Positions 30,653-39,377 of a stretch of DNA of 64,000 nucleotides are shown here, one piece after another. The DNA is from an uncultured Mucilaginibacter sp. (GTDB lineage: Bacteria; Bacteroidota; Bacteroidia; Sphingobacteriales; Sphingobacteriaceae), in assembly GCF_913773635.1 (NCBI RefSeq), contig NZ_CAJYGQ010000011.1, positions 186,001 to 250,000 of the forward strand. Direction: 5' to 3'. The notes below the pieces were generated by a model, which did not search any database, had not been told where the DNA came from, and saw only the letters and a list, made by a program, of their open reading frames with translations. Each line of letters begins with the position of its first letter. Within the stretch, counting starts at the first letter, position 1. The position numbers and the translations under genes were made by a program.

Positions 30653-31732
30653 ATGAGATCTAAAATATTTGCAGTATTGTTTTCAGCCATTGCTTTAAGC
30701 AGCTGCTCGCACGCTGATAAACCGGTAGATATGACGGAAAAGAAAGCCGCTACCGATAAATTTGAAACCGGTACAGTTTCTGAAAAGGCGCTATCGAGTT
30801 ATGTACGCTTACCGGGGCAATTAAAGCCGTTTAACGAGGTAAATATATTTGCCAAAATAAACAGCTTTGTTAAGCAAATGAACGTCGATCGCGGCTCTTT
30901 GGTGAAAAAAGGGCAACTACTGGCTGTACTTGAAGCCCCCGAAATGCTGTCGCAGGTGCAATCGGCCAATGCCCGTTTTTTGCAGGCGCAGGAATCAGCC
31001 AATGCAAGCCGCGAAAAATACCGCCGTTTAAAAGAAGCAGCCAAAGAAGAAGGAGCGGTATCACCGCTAGATTTGGATAACGCACTTTCAAAAATGAAGG
31101 CCGATGAGGCTGTGGTATTGTCAGAGCGGTCAAATGCGGCATCCATGCGTGATATACAATCATACTTAAATATTCGTGCACCTTTTGATGGCATGATTGT
31201 ACAGCGTAACGTATCGTCAGGCGCTTTGGTGGGGCCGGGCAAATCAACTGACCAGCCTATGCTGGTTTTACAGGATACTCGTAAGCTAAGGTTGGAGGTA
31301 ATGATACCCGAAGCCTATGTAGATAAAGTGGATCTTAAACAAAAAGTATCTTTTGTGTTTAACGCCCTGCCCGGTAAAGACAATAAGGCCTTCATCAGCC
31401 GCTCGGCCAATGCTTTGGGTAACCAGCGTTCAGAGGCAATTGAAGTTGATGTTCCCAACGCCGATCAGCGTTTAAAACCAGGCATGTACGGTGAAGTTAA
31501 AATACCGCTTGTGCTGGGTGCAAAATCCTTAACTGTACCTAATAATGCCATAGTACGTTCAACCGAACGTGAGTATGTTATTAAAATTAAAGAAGGTAAA
31601 GCCGTATTTGCCGACGTTAAAGAGGGTGTAATTGGAGACGATCATACCGAAGTATTTGGCAACATTAAAGCGGGAGATAAAATTTTGCTTCATGCCAGTG
31701 ATGAAATTAAAGAGGGGCAAGCTATAGATTAG
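30653..31732 (+). CDS. RND efflux periplasmic adaptor (MFP)
   Basis: Lipobox IALSSCSHADKP; VRLPGQLKPFNEVNIFAKINSFVKQMNVDRGSLVKKGQLLAVLEAPE; IRAPFDGMIVQRNVSSGALVGPG. Confidence 0.95.
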   Translation: MRSKIFAVLFSAIALSSCSHADKPVDMTEKKAATDKFETGTVSEKALSSYVRLPGQLKPFNEVNIFAKINSFVKQMNVDRGSLVKKGQLLAVLEAPEMLSQVQSANARFLQAQESANASREKYRRLKEAAKEEGAVSPLDLDNALSKMKADEAVVLSERSNAASMRDIQSYLNIRAPFDGMIVQRNVSSGALVGPGKSTDQPMLVLQDTRKLRLEVMIPEAYVDKVDLKQKVSFVFNALPGKDNKAFISRSANALGNQRSEAIEVDVPNADQRLKPGMYGEVKIPLVLGAKSLTVPNNAIVRSTEREYVIKIKEGKAVFADVKEGVIGDDHTEVFGNIKAGDKILLHASDEIKEGQAID

Positions 31733-31811
31733 TATTTCCACATCATAAAGTTAAACTATAGGAAACTTTTAGCCATGCTGTTTTGTGATTAATTTAAATG
31801 GCATTGAAGTA

Positions 31812-32207
31812 ATGAGTGAACTTAACAACGAGAGGAAAGGCTATAGTAACCCGGCAGACCATTTAGCTAACGAACGTACATTTTTAGCCTGGATAAGAAC
31901 AAGTATAGCATTAATGGGCTTTGGTTTTGTTGTTGTGAAGTTTGCTTTGTTTTTAAAGCAAATATCGATTGTGATCAATAACCCTGCTGTAGTAACACCC
32001 TCCCGTGGGTACTCGGCAGAAATTGGGATATTTTTGGTAGCAATTGGCGTTTTAATGGCTATTTACGCATACATACGTTATCGCATAACCGAAAAGCAAT
32101 TGTTAACAGCAACATTTAAACCGTCGTATGTACTGGCCATATCACTTACTGTATTAATTTTGATAGCTGGGGTGTTGCTGGTTGCATACCTTATTCCGCA
32201 CAGGTAG
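31812..32207 (+). CDS. DUF202 (YidH-like) membrane protein
   Basis: DHLANERTFLAWIRTSIALMGFGFVVVKFALFL, three TM segments. ORF track start is 31785; ATG at 31812 (MSELNNER) preferred. Confidence 0.88.
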   Translation: MSELNNERKGYSNPADHLANERTFLAWIRTSIALMGFGFVVVKFALFLKQISIVINNPAVVTPSRGYSAEIGIFLVAIGVLMAIYAYIRYRITEKQLLTATFKPSYVLAISLTVLILIAGVLLVAYLIPHR

Positions 32208-32270
32208 TTATCATATGTAAGGCTTAACCAAGGCCGTTAAAACCATTATACCTTTCAGTTTTGAAAAACG

Positions 32271-32297
32271 ACCCTTCCATTTTGGAAGGGTTTTTTT
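32271..32297 (+). terminator. Intrinsic terminator upstream of kdp operon
   Basis: ACCCTTCCattttGGAAGGGTTTTTTT. Confidence 0.85.
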
Positions 32298-32406
32298 ATG
32301 TCCAAAAATTCGGAAATAATTTAATGTGCTGTTTTTGAGTGAATTAATTATTTGGCGTACGTGCGGGCATTGCGTTTGGCTACATGGTTTTCAAAAAGTA
32401 ATAAAA

Positions 32407-32490
32407 ATGATCACTGCACTACTCATCCTGGCCATACTGCTTTGCATGTGGCTGTTCTTTAAATCTGTTGACTGGTTCGAAAAAATCTAA
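32407..32490 (+). CDS. Putative 27-aa membrane micro-protein upstream of kdpF
   Basis: ATG...TAA ORF MITALLILAILLCMWLFFKSVDWFEKI, hydrophobic with a charged C-terminus, ends 4 bp before the kdpF ATG. Below the ORF-track length cutoff. Confidence 0.5.
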   Translation: MITALLILAILLCMWLFFKSVDWFEKI

Positions 32491-32494
32491 AATT

Positions 32495-32572
32495 ATGATA
32501 GCCTTATTCATCATCTCCATAGCCGTATTTATATACATGATTTACGTGCTGCTAAAACCCGAAAAATTTTAA
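32495..32572 (+). CDS. kdpF: K+-transporting ATPase subunit KdpF
   Basis: 25 aa MIALFIISIAVFIYMIYVLLKPEKF, single TM and the typical YVLLKPEKF end, immediately upstream of kdpA. Missing from the supplied ORF track. Confidence 0.88.
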   Translation: MIALFIISIAVFIYMIYVLLKPEKF

Positions 32573-32582
32573 CTAACACCTC

Positions 32583-34298
32583 ATGAACTCAGAAATATCA
32601 GGCGTAGTTGCCTCTTTCTTGATTACCCTGCTCATTGCCGTACCGCTGGGTAAGTACCTGGCTAAAATGTTTGCCGGTGAACGTGTATGGACCGATTTTA
32701 TGAAGCCTTTAGAAAACGGGCTCTTCAAAATATCGGGGATACGCCCCAACGAGCCTATGGACTGGAAACAGTTTTTAAAGGCCATGCTAACCATTAACCT
32801 GCTTTGGCTTGTTTATGGCTTTTTTGTATTAATATACCAGGATAAACTGCCGCTAAACCCAGATGGTAACACGGGTATGACGCCTGATTTGGCTTTTAAC
32901 ACCATCATAAGCTTTGTTGTAAACTGCGACTTGCAGCACTACTCGGGCGAGAGTGGCGTAACATACCTTACTCAGCACATTATAATGATGTTTTTAATGT
33001 TTACCAGTGCGGCAACGGGTATTGCAGCGGCTGTAGGTTTATTCAAAGCCTTTCGCGACAAAACGGTTGATAACATTGGTAACTTTTGGGAGTTTTTTGT
33101 TAAAGCAATTACCCGTTTATTGCTGCCTCTGTCTATAGTAGTTGCCGTAATACTCGCTTTTAACGGCACACCATCAAGCTATGCCAGTAAAGATCAGTTC
33201 ATATCGCTTCAGGGCGACACCGTAAATGTTTCGCGCGGCCCGGCAGCAGAAATGATTGCCATTAAACACCTGGGTACCAATGGTGGTGGCTGGTTTGGCG
33301 TCAACTCTGCTCACCCGCTTGAGAACCCGACGTATGTAACCAACATGACCGAGATCATATCACAAATGATCATTCCCATGGCTATGATAATAGCTTTTGG
33401 TTACTTCATTCGCCGTAGAAAACTTGGCTGGGTAATTTTTGGCGTAATGACTATAGGCATGTTTATGCTTATGATTCCAACTATAAGCAGTGAGTTGGGT
33501 GGTAACCCTAACATTGCCAAAATGGGGGTTACTCAAGCCACCGGTGCTATGGAAGGTAAAGAGGTACGCATTGGTCCTATGGCCACCGGTTACTGGAGCA
33601 CCTTAACCACCATAGTTTCAACCGGATCTGTAAACAGCATGCATGACAGTGCTATGCCGCTTACCGGTGTATGGCAATTGCTGGGTATGATGATAAACGG
33701 CTTTTTTGGTGGGTGTGGTGTTGGTATACTTAACTACTTCATTTACTTGATTATAGCCGTATTTATATCTGGCTTAATGGTTGGCCGCACACCGGAGTTT
33801 TTGGGGCACAAAGTTGAAGCCCGTGAGGTTAAAATAGCCGCATTGGTAACACTTATAAGTCCGTTGCTGATAATGGCAGGTACAGCAATTGCCGCATTTG
33901 TATTCAGCACTTATGGCAATGCCGATTGGGCTGTTAAACCATCAAATTGGTTAAACAATCCTGGTTTCCACGGTTTTTCGGAGATGCTTTATGAGTTTAC
34001 ATCTGCCAACGCAAATAACGGTTCGGGCTTTGAAGGGCTGGGCGATAACAACGTATTCTGGAATGTTAGCACCGGCTTCGTGCTCATACTCGGCCGCTTC
34101 CTGCCAATTATTGGTCCGGTTGCCATTGCGGGTATGCTTGCTAAAAAGAAATACATACCCGAGTCGGCAGGTACGTTACGTACTGATACCGTAACCTTTG
34201 GTATGATGACTTTAGCGGTTATACTGGTACTCAATGCCCTTTCTTATTTCCCGGCATTGGCTCTTGGTCCGCTGGCCGAATATTTCAGCATGCGCTAA
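32583..34298 (+). CDS. kdpA: K+-transporting ATPase subunit A
   Basis: 571 aa; FVVNCDLQHYSGESGVTYLTQ, LGTNGGGWFGVNSAHPLENPTYVTN, MVGRTPEFLGHKVEAREVK, TSANANNGSGFEGL. Confidence 0.98.
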   Translation: MNSEISGVVASFLITLLIAVPLGKYLAKMFAGERVWTDFMKPLENGLFKISGIRPNEPMDWKQFLKAMLTINLLWLVYGFFVLIYQDKLPLNPDGNTGMTPDLAFNTIISFVVNCDLQHYSGESGVTYLTQHIIMMFLMFTSAATGIAAAVGLFKAFRDKTVDNIGNFWEFFVKAITRLLLPLSIVVAVILAFNGTPSSYASKDQFISLQGDTVNVSRGPAAEMIAIKHLGTNGGGWFGVNSAHPLENPTYVTNMTEIISQMIIPMAMIIAFGYFIRRRKLGWVIFGVMTIGMFMLMIPTISSELGGNPNIAKMGVTQATGAMEGKEVRIGPMATGYWSTLTTIVSTGSVNSMHDSAMPLTGVWQLLGMMINGFFGGCGVGILNYFIYLIIAVFISGLMVGRTPEFLGHKVEAREVKIAALVTLISPLLIMAGTAIAAFVFSTYGNADWAVKPSNWLNNPGFHGFSEMLYEFTSANANNGSGFEGLGDNNVFWNVSTGFVLILGRFLPIIGPVAIAGMLAKKKYIPESAGTLRTDTVTFGMMTLAVILVLNALSYFPALALGPLAEYFSMR

Positions 34299-34409
34299 GC
34301 GCACCTTTACCTCAGCTATACTGAAAACTTTAGGGTAATTATTAAATAAATAATACGCTTCATAAACATGCTTACCTACAGGTAATGAATGAAAAGAAGC
34401 TCTCAGATC

Positions 34410-36437
34410 ATGAAAAATCAATCGAATAAATTATTTGAACCAGCTTTAGTAAAAACTGCGCTGCGCGAGTCATTTATAAAGCTAAACCCCCGCATTATGT
34501 TGCGTAACCCGGTAATGTTTACCGTTGAGGTTGGCACCGCCATAATGCTATACGTAACCATTTACGGCTTTATGTATAGCGGGCAAGGCAATTGGGGTTA
34601 TAACTTCATCATTTTTCTTATACTGCTGCTTACCGTGCTGTTTGCAAACTTTGCCGAAGCCATTGCCGAGGCAAGAGGGAAAGCCCAAGCCGATAGTTTG
34701 CGTAAAACCCGCGAAGAAACTCCGGCAAAGGTTGTACTTGATAACGGAACAGTGGTAACAAAGTCATCCAATGAGTTAAAAAAGGGTGATGTGTTTGTAT
34801 GTGAACCTGGCGATACCATACCCACTGACGGAGAAATTACCGAAGGTTTGGCAACTATTGATGAATCGGCCATTACGGGTGAATCTGCTCCGGTTATACG
34901 CGAAGCCGGCGGTGATAAGTCATCAGTAACCGGTGGTACCAAAGTTTTGTCAGACCGTATTAAAGTAGTGGTTACCACGCAGCCCGGCGAGAGTTTTTTA
35001 GACAAAATGATTGCCTTGGTTGAGGGAGCATCACGGCAGAAAACGCCTAATGAAATTGCCCTCACCATTTTGCTGGCAAGCTTTACGCTCATCTTTATAA
35101 TTGTATGTGTTACGTTAAAACCCTTTGCCGGTTACGCCAACACGCCCATAACTATTGCCGCCCTTATATCGCTGTTTGTATGTTTAATACCAACCACTAT
35201 TGGCGGTTTACTATCGGCCATTGGTATAGCAGGTATGGATAGGGCCTTACGTGCAAACGTAATTACCAAATCGGGTAAGGCCGTTGAAACCGCTGGTGAT
35301 ATTGATACACTGCTGCTTGACAAAACCGGAACCATCACAATCGGTAACCGTAAAGCCACGCAGTTTTGGCCGGCACCGGGCGTAAGTCCTGATGATTTGG
35401 TTAAAACAGCCGTTTTATCATCATTGGCCGATGAAACCCCCGAAGGAAAATCTATTGTCGAACTGGCTGCAACACATATTAAACTTCCGGCAGTACCCGA
35501 AGGCTCAGCATTCATCAAGTTTACTGCCGAAACCCGCTCAAGCGGTATTGATACGCCCGATGGTTTGCGCATACGCAAAGGTGCTTATGATGCTATGCGT
35601 AAGTTGGCCCTTAACGCAGGCCACATTATGCAAAATGCAGTTAAAGAGCGCGTTGAAGCTATATCATCAAATGGGGGTACGCCATTGGTTGTAACTCAAA
35701 ATGAAGAGATAATGGGCGTAATTGAGCTACAGGATATTATTAAACCGGGCATTGCCGAGCGTTTTGAGCGCCTGCGTAAAATGGGCGTTAAAACAGTAAT
35801 GGTAACAGGCGACAACCCATTAACTGCCAAATTTATTGCCGAAAAAGCCGGTGTTGATGATTTTATTGCCGAGGCCAAACCCGAAGACAAAATGAATTAC
35901 ATTAAACATGAGCAGGCCAGCGGTAAACTGGTAGCCATGATGGGCGATGGTACCAATGATGCCCCAGCCTTAGCCCAGGCGGATGTTGGAGTGGCCATGA
36001 ACAGCGGAACACAGGCTGCTAAAGAAGCTGGCAATATGGTTGACCTTGATAACGACCCTACCAAGCTTATTGAGATTGTTGAAATTGGCAAGCAGCTGTT
36101 AATTACAAGGGGAACGCTCACCACCTTCTCCATTGCAAATGACGTAGCCAAATACTTTGCCATAGTCCCGGCTTTATTTATTGCCTCAATACCTGCCTTG
36201 CAAAGCCTAAACATTATGGGTCTGCACAGTCCAGAGAGCGCAATTTTGTCGGCCGTTATTTTCAATGCCATCATTATTCCGGTGCTTATTCCCTTAGCCT
36301 TAAAGGGTGTTGAGTACAAGCCTATTGGTGCCAGTGCGCTGCTGCGCCGCAACCTTCTAATTTATGGTTTAGGAGGCGTTATAGCACCTTTTATAGGTAT
36401 TAAGCTTATTGATGTTGTTATAGCCCTGTTTTTATAA
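34410..36437 (+). CDS. kdpB: K+-transporting ATPase subunit B (P-type ATPase)
   Basis: [86 protein letters not shown] track start is 34389. Confidence 0.98.
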   Translation: MKNQSNKLFEPALVKTALRESFIKLNPRIMLRNPVMFTVEVGTAIMLYVTIYGFMYSGQGNWGYNFIIFLILLLTVLFANFAEAIAEARGKAQADSLRKTREETPAKVVLDNGTVVTKSSNELKKGDVFVCEPGDTIPTDGEITEGLATIDESAITGESAPVIREAGGDKSSVTGGTKVLSDRIKVVVTTQPGESFLDKMIALVEGASRQKTPNEIALTILLASFTLIFIIVCVTLKPFAGYANTPITIAALISLFVCLIPTTIGGLLSAIGIAGMDRALRANVITKSGKAVETAGDIDTLLLDKTGTITIGNRKATQFWPAPGVSPDDLVKTAVLSSLADETPEGKSIVELAATHIKLPAVPEGSAFIKFTAETRSSGIDTPDGLRIRKGAYDAMRKLALNAGHIMQNAVKERVEAISSNGGTPLVVTQNEEIMGVIELQDIIKPGIAERFERLRKMGVKTVMVTGDNPLTAKFIAEKAGVDDFIAEAKPEDKMNYIKHEQASGKLVAMMGDGTNDAPALAQADVGVAMNSGTQAAKEAGNMVDLDNDPTKLIEIVEIGKQLLITRGTLTTFSIANDVAKYFAIVPALFIASIPALQSLNIMGLHSPESAILSAVIFNAIIIPVLIPLALKGVEYKPIGASALLRRNLLIYGLGGVIAPFIGIKLIDVVIALFL

Positions 36438-36448
36438 AATCAAAAGTC

Positions 36449-37006
36449 ATGAAAAGATACATCATACAATCTATACGTTTAACCGTAGCACTTACAGCAT
36501 TGCTATGCGTTTTATATCCTGTAATTGTTGCCTTTATAGGCAGGTTTTCAAACGGTGCAGGTAACGGGCAACCCATTATGGTTAACGGTAAAGTTGTTGG
36601 CTATGCCGCAATCGGGCAAAAGTTTAATAAACCGCAATATTTTTGGGGGCGACCTTCAGCCGTTGACTACAACGCGGCAGGCTCGGCAGGCTCAAACAAA
36701 GGAGCAACCAACGCCGATTATTTGAAGCAAGTGAAAGACCGGGTTGATACCTTGTTAAAATATCATCCTTACATAAAAAAAGCCGATATACCTTCAGATA
36801 TGGTAACAGCATCAGGCAGTGGTCTTGATCCGGACATATCTGCCCAGGGAGCAGCCATTCAAATACAACGCGTTGCTCAGGTGCGTGGTTTAACTGTAGC
36901 CAGCGTAACTAAGCTGGTGCAAGATCATACCGAAAAACCGGTATTTGGTCCTGCGAAAGTAAACGTACTTAAGCTTAACGTAGCGCTTAATGAGCTTAAG
37001 AAATAA
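36449..37006 (+). CDS. kdpC: K+-transporting ATPase subunit C
   Basis: 185 aa; YFWGRPSAVDYNAAGSAGSNKG, SGSGLDPDISAQGAAIQIQRVAQVRG. Confidence 0.97.
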   Translation: MKRYIIQSIRLTVALTALLCVLYPVIVAFIGRFSNGAGNGQPIMVNGKVVGYAAIGQKFNKPQYFWGRPSAVDYNAAGSAGSNKGATNADYLKQVKDRVDTLLKYHPYIKKADIPSDMVTASGSGLDPDISAQGAAIQIQRVAQVRGLTVASVTKLVQDHTEKPVFGPAKVNVLKLNVALNELKK

Positions 37007-37086
37007 GCAGACACCTCAAACCTTATCACTTTACAATTATAATGTGGCTAACATAAGCCACGTATATCTATAGTCTCAACACCTCA

Positions 37087-38166
37087 ATGAAAAAACTTTT
37101 ACTGGCTGCTGCCATTTTAGGCAGCACAGCCACTTACGCACAAGATTCTGTAAAAAAGTCATCTGATCTTACTATTAGTGGTTATGCCGAACTTTACTAT
37201 GGGTTTGACTTTAACAGGCCTGTAAATAATACGCGGCCTGGATTTGTGTACTCACACAATCGGCATAATGAAGTGAACCTCAACCTAGGCTTCATAAAAG
37301 CTAATTATGATAACGGTAACATAAGGGCTAATTTGGCATTAATGGCAGGTACCTATGCCAATGCCAACCTGGCTGCCGAACAAGGCGTATTAAAAAACGT
37401 TTTTGAAGCTAACGCAGGTTTAAAGCTATCAAAAACGGCAAACCTTTGGCTTGATGCTGGTGTGTTTGCGTCGCACATAGGTTTTGAAAGCGCCATATCA
37501 AAAGAATGCTGGGTACTTACGCGTAATATATCATCAGATAACACGCCTTATTATGAAACCGGTGCAAAGCTTACTTACACAACAAATAACGGAAAGCTTA
37601 CCCTTACTGGCCTGTATTTAAACGGGTGGCAGCGCATTAACCGGGTTGATGGAAACAGCAAGCCGGCAGGTGGTTTGCAAGTTTATTATAAACCAACGGA
37701 TAAAATTACGCTAAATTACAGTAACTACCTTGGCACCGAGGGGGCCGACTCGGTACGTGTGCGCCGTTTATACCATAACTTTTACGGAATTTTTCAGCTT
37801 ACGCAAAAGCTTGGGCTTACAGCCGGCTTTGATTACGGTACCCAACAAAAAGCTAAAGACAGCAATGAGCACAGCCATATATTATCGCCGGTTGTTATTG
37901 CACGTTACCAGTTAGCTGATAAGTGGGCGGTAGCCGGAAGGTTTGAGTACTATAAAGATAAAAACGGAGCCATTATAGCCACCGGGACAACAAACGGTTT
38001 TCAAACAAAGGGGTACTCGTTAAATGTAGATTATGCGCCATTCAGTAATGCATTAATACGTTTGGAAGGTAAAGTTTACGACAGCAAGGACGACATATTT
38101 GCCAGGCATAATACCTTAACCAACCATAGTCCGCTTGTTACCACAAGTTTTGCCATATCTTTTTAA
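37087..38166 (+). CDS. Outer-membrane beta-barrel porin (BBP2-like) of the kdp locus
   Basis: 359 aa; signal peptide, DLTISGYAELYYGFDFNRP, alternating beta strands, C-terminal aromatic TTSFAISF. Confidence 0.82.
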   Translation: MKKLLLAAAILGSTATYAQDSVKKSSDLTISGYAELYYGFDFNRPVNNTRPGFVYSHNRHNEVNLNLGFIKANYDNGNIRANLALMAGTYANANLAAEQGVLKNVFEANAGLKLSKTANLWLDAGVFASHIGFESAISKECWVLTRNISSDNTPYYETGAKLTYTTNNGKLTLTGLYLNGWQRINRVDGNSKPAGGLQVYYKPTDKITLNYSNYLGTEGADSVRVRRLYHNFYGIFQLTQKLGLTAGFDYGTQQKAKDSNEHSHILSPVVIARYQLADKWAVAGRFEYYKDKNGAIIATGTTNGFQTKGYSLNVDYAPFSNALIRLEGKVYDSKDDIFARHNTLTNHSPLVTTSFAISF

Positions 38167-38182
38167 ATTAGTTAGTTTTTGT

Positions 38183-38210
38183 AAACGGGCAGTAATGCTG
38201 CCCGTTTTTT
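38183..38210 (+). terminator. Intrinsic terminator between the porin and kdpD-like genes
   Basis: AAACGGGCAGtaatgCTGCCCGTTTTTT. Confidence 0.8.
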
Positions 38211-38240
38211 CAGTTTACAAGGCTTTAGCTAAAACCAAAT

Positions 38241-39377
38241 ATGAGCCAGAGAGAAGAAACCAAAGACAGCTCAGTTAAAGATTTTATTGAGCTTGTAAAA
38301 CGCTCGAGGCGTGGCAAGCTCAAAATTTATATTGGTATGAGTGCCGGTGTAGGTAAAACTTACCGTATGCTGCAGGAAGCGCACGCCCTTTTAAAAAACG
38401 GTATAGATATACAAATTGGTTACATTGAAACTCATATGCGGGCCGAAACGCATGCCCTTTTAAATGGAATACCTTTAATACCACGCCGCACCACATTTTA
38501 TAAAGGAAAGGAGCTGGAAGAAATGGACCTGCAAAGCATTTTAAACCGGCACCCCGAAGTGGTTATTGTGGATGAACTTGCGCACACTAATATTGAGGGA
38601 AGCAAAAACGCCAAACGGTGGCAGGATGTAACTGATATACTTGATGCCGGTATAAGTGTAATTACGGCGGTAAACATTCAGCACTTAGAAAGCCTTAACG
38701 AAGAGGTTGAAAATATTACCGGCATAGCCATTACCGAACGCATACCCGATAAGGTTTTGGAAATGGCCGATGAAATTGTGAACATTGACCTCACCGCCGA
38801 TGAGTTGATTGAACGCTTAAAGGCGGGAAAAATTTATGATAAGGCCAAGGTTGAGCGGGCACTTGAAAACTTTTTTAGAAATGAAAAAATACTGCAGCTG
38901 CGTGAGCTGGCGCTAAAAGAGGTTGCGCATCATCTTGAACGGAAGATTGATATTGAAATACCAAAGCAGATTAAATTGCGGCCCGAAAAGTTTCTGGCCT
39001 GTATATCGTCCAACCATGAAACGGCTAAGGTTGTAATTCGTAAAACGGCGCGGCTGGCATCTTACTACCGCTCACCCTGGTTGGTTTTATATGTACAAAG
39101 CAGCAATGAAAGCATGGATAAAATAAAGCTTGATAAGCAGCGGCATCTCATCAATAATTTTAAGCTGGCCACAGAGTTGGGTGCCGAGTTGCTTAAAGTT
39201 AAAAGCGATAACATTGCTCAAACTATTATGAAGATAACTGAAGAGCGCGAAATTACAACCATATGCATTGGAAAGCCGCACCTTAACCTGTTTCAGGTTA
39301 TATTGCGCACCGCTATATTTAACCAGCTGCTTACCAAAATTGCTACTACAGAAACTGACTTAGTGATACTGTCATGA
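38241..39377 (+). CDS. kdpD: Short KdpD: N-terminal KdpD and USP-like domains only
   Basis: 378 aa; RGKLKIYIGMSAGVGKTYRMLQEAHALLKNGIDIQIGYIETH, VVIVDELAHTNIEGSKNAKRWQDV, ITAVNIQHLESLNEEV; no TM or kinase domain. Confidence 0.93.
   Translation: MSQREETKDSSVKDFIELVKRSRRGKLKIYIGMSAGVGKTYRMLQEAHALLKNGIDIQIGYIETHMRAETHALLNGIPLIPRRTTFYKGKELEEMDLQSILNRHPEVVIVDELAHTNIEGSKNAKRWQDVTDILDAGISVITAVNIQHLESLNEEVENITGIAITERIPDKVLEMADEIVNIDLTADELIERLKAGKIYDKAKVERALENFFRNEKILQLRELALKEVAHHLERKIDIEIPKQIKLRPEKFLACISSNHETAKVVIRKTARLASYYRSPWLVLYVQSSNESMDKIKLDKQRHLINNFKLATELGAELLKVKSDNIAQTIMKITEEREITTICIGKPHLNLFQVILRTAIFNQLLTKIATTETDLVILS

Noticed and set aside
30799-31247. Two overlapping minus-strand ORFs inside the MFP adaptor gene
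   Set aside because: Both lie antisense to a well-supported CDS and show no domain.
32340-32400. Possible sigma-54 promoter (TTGGCGTACGTGCGGGCATTGC) upstream of kdpF
   Set aside because: The GG and GC elements do not have the required spacing (expected 12 nt between first bases; not found in frame), so the match is not convincing.
34598-36352. Several long antisense ORFs inside kdpB
   Set aside because: Typical shadow ORFs (Ser/Ala-rich reverse complement of a conserved gene).
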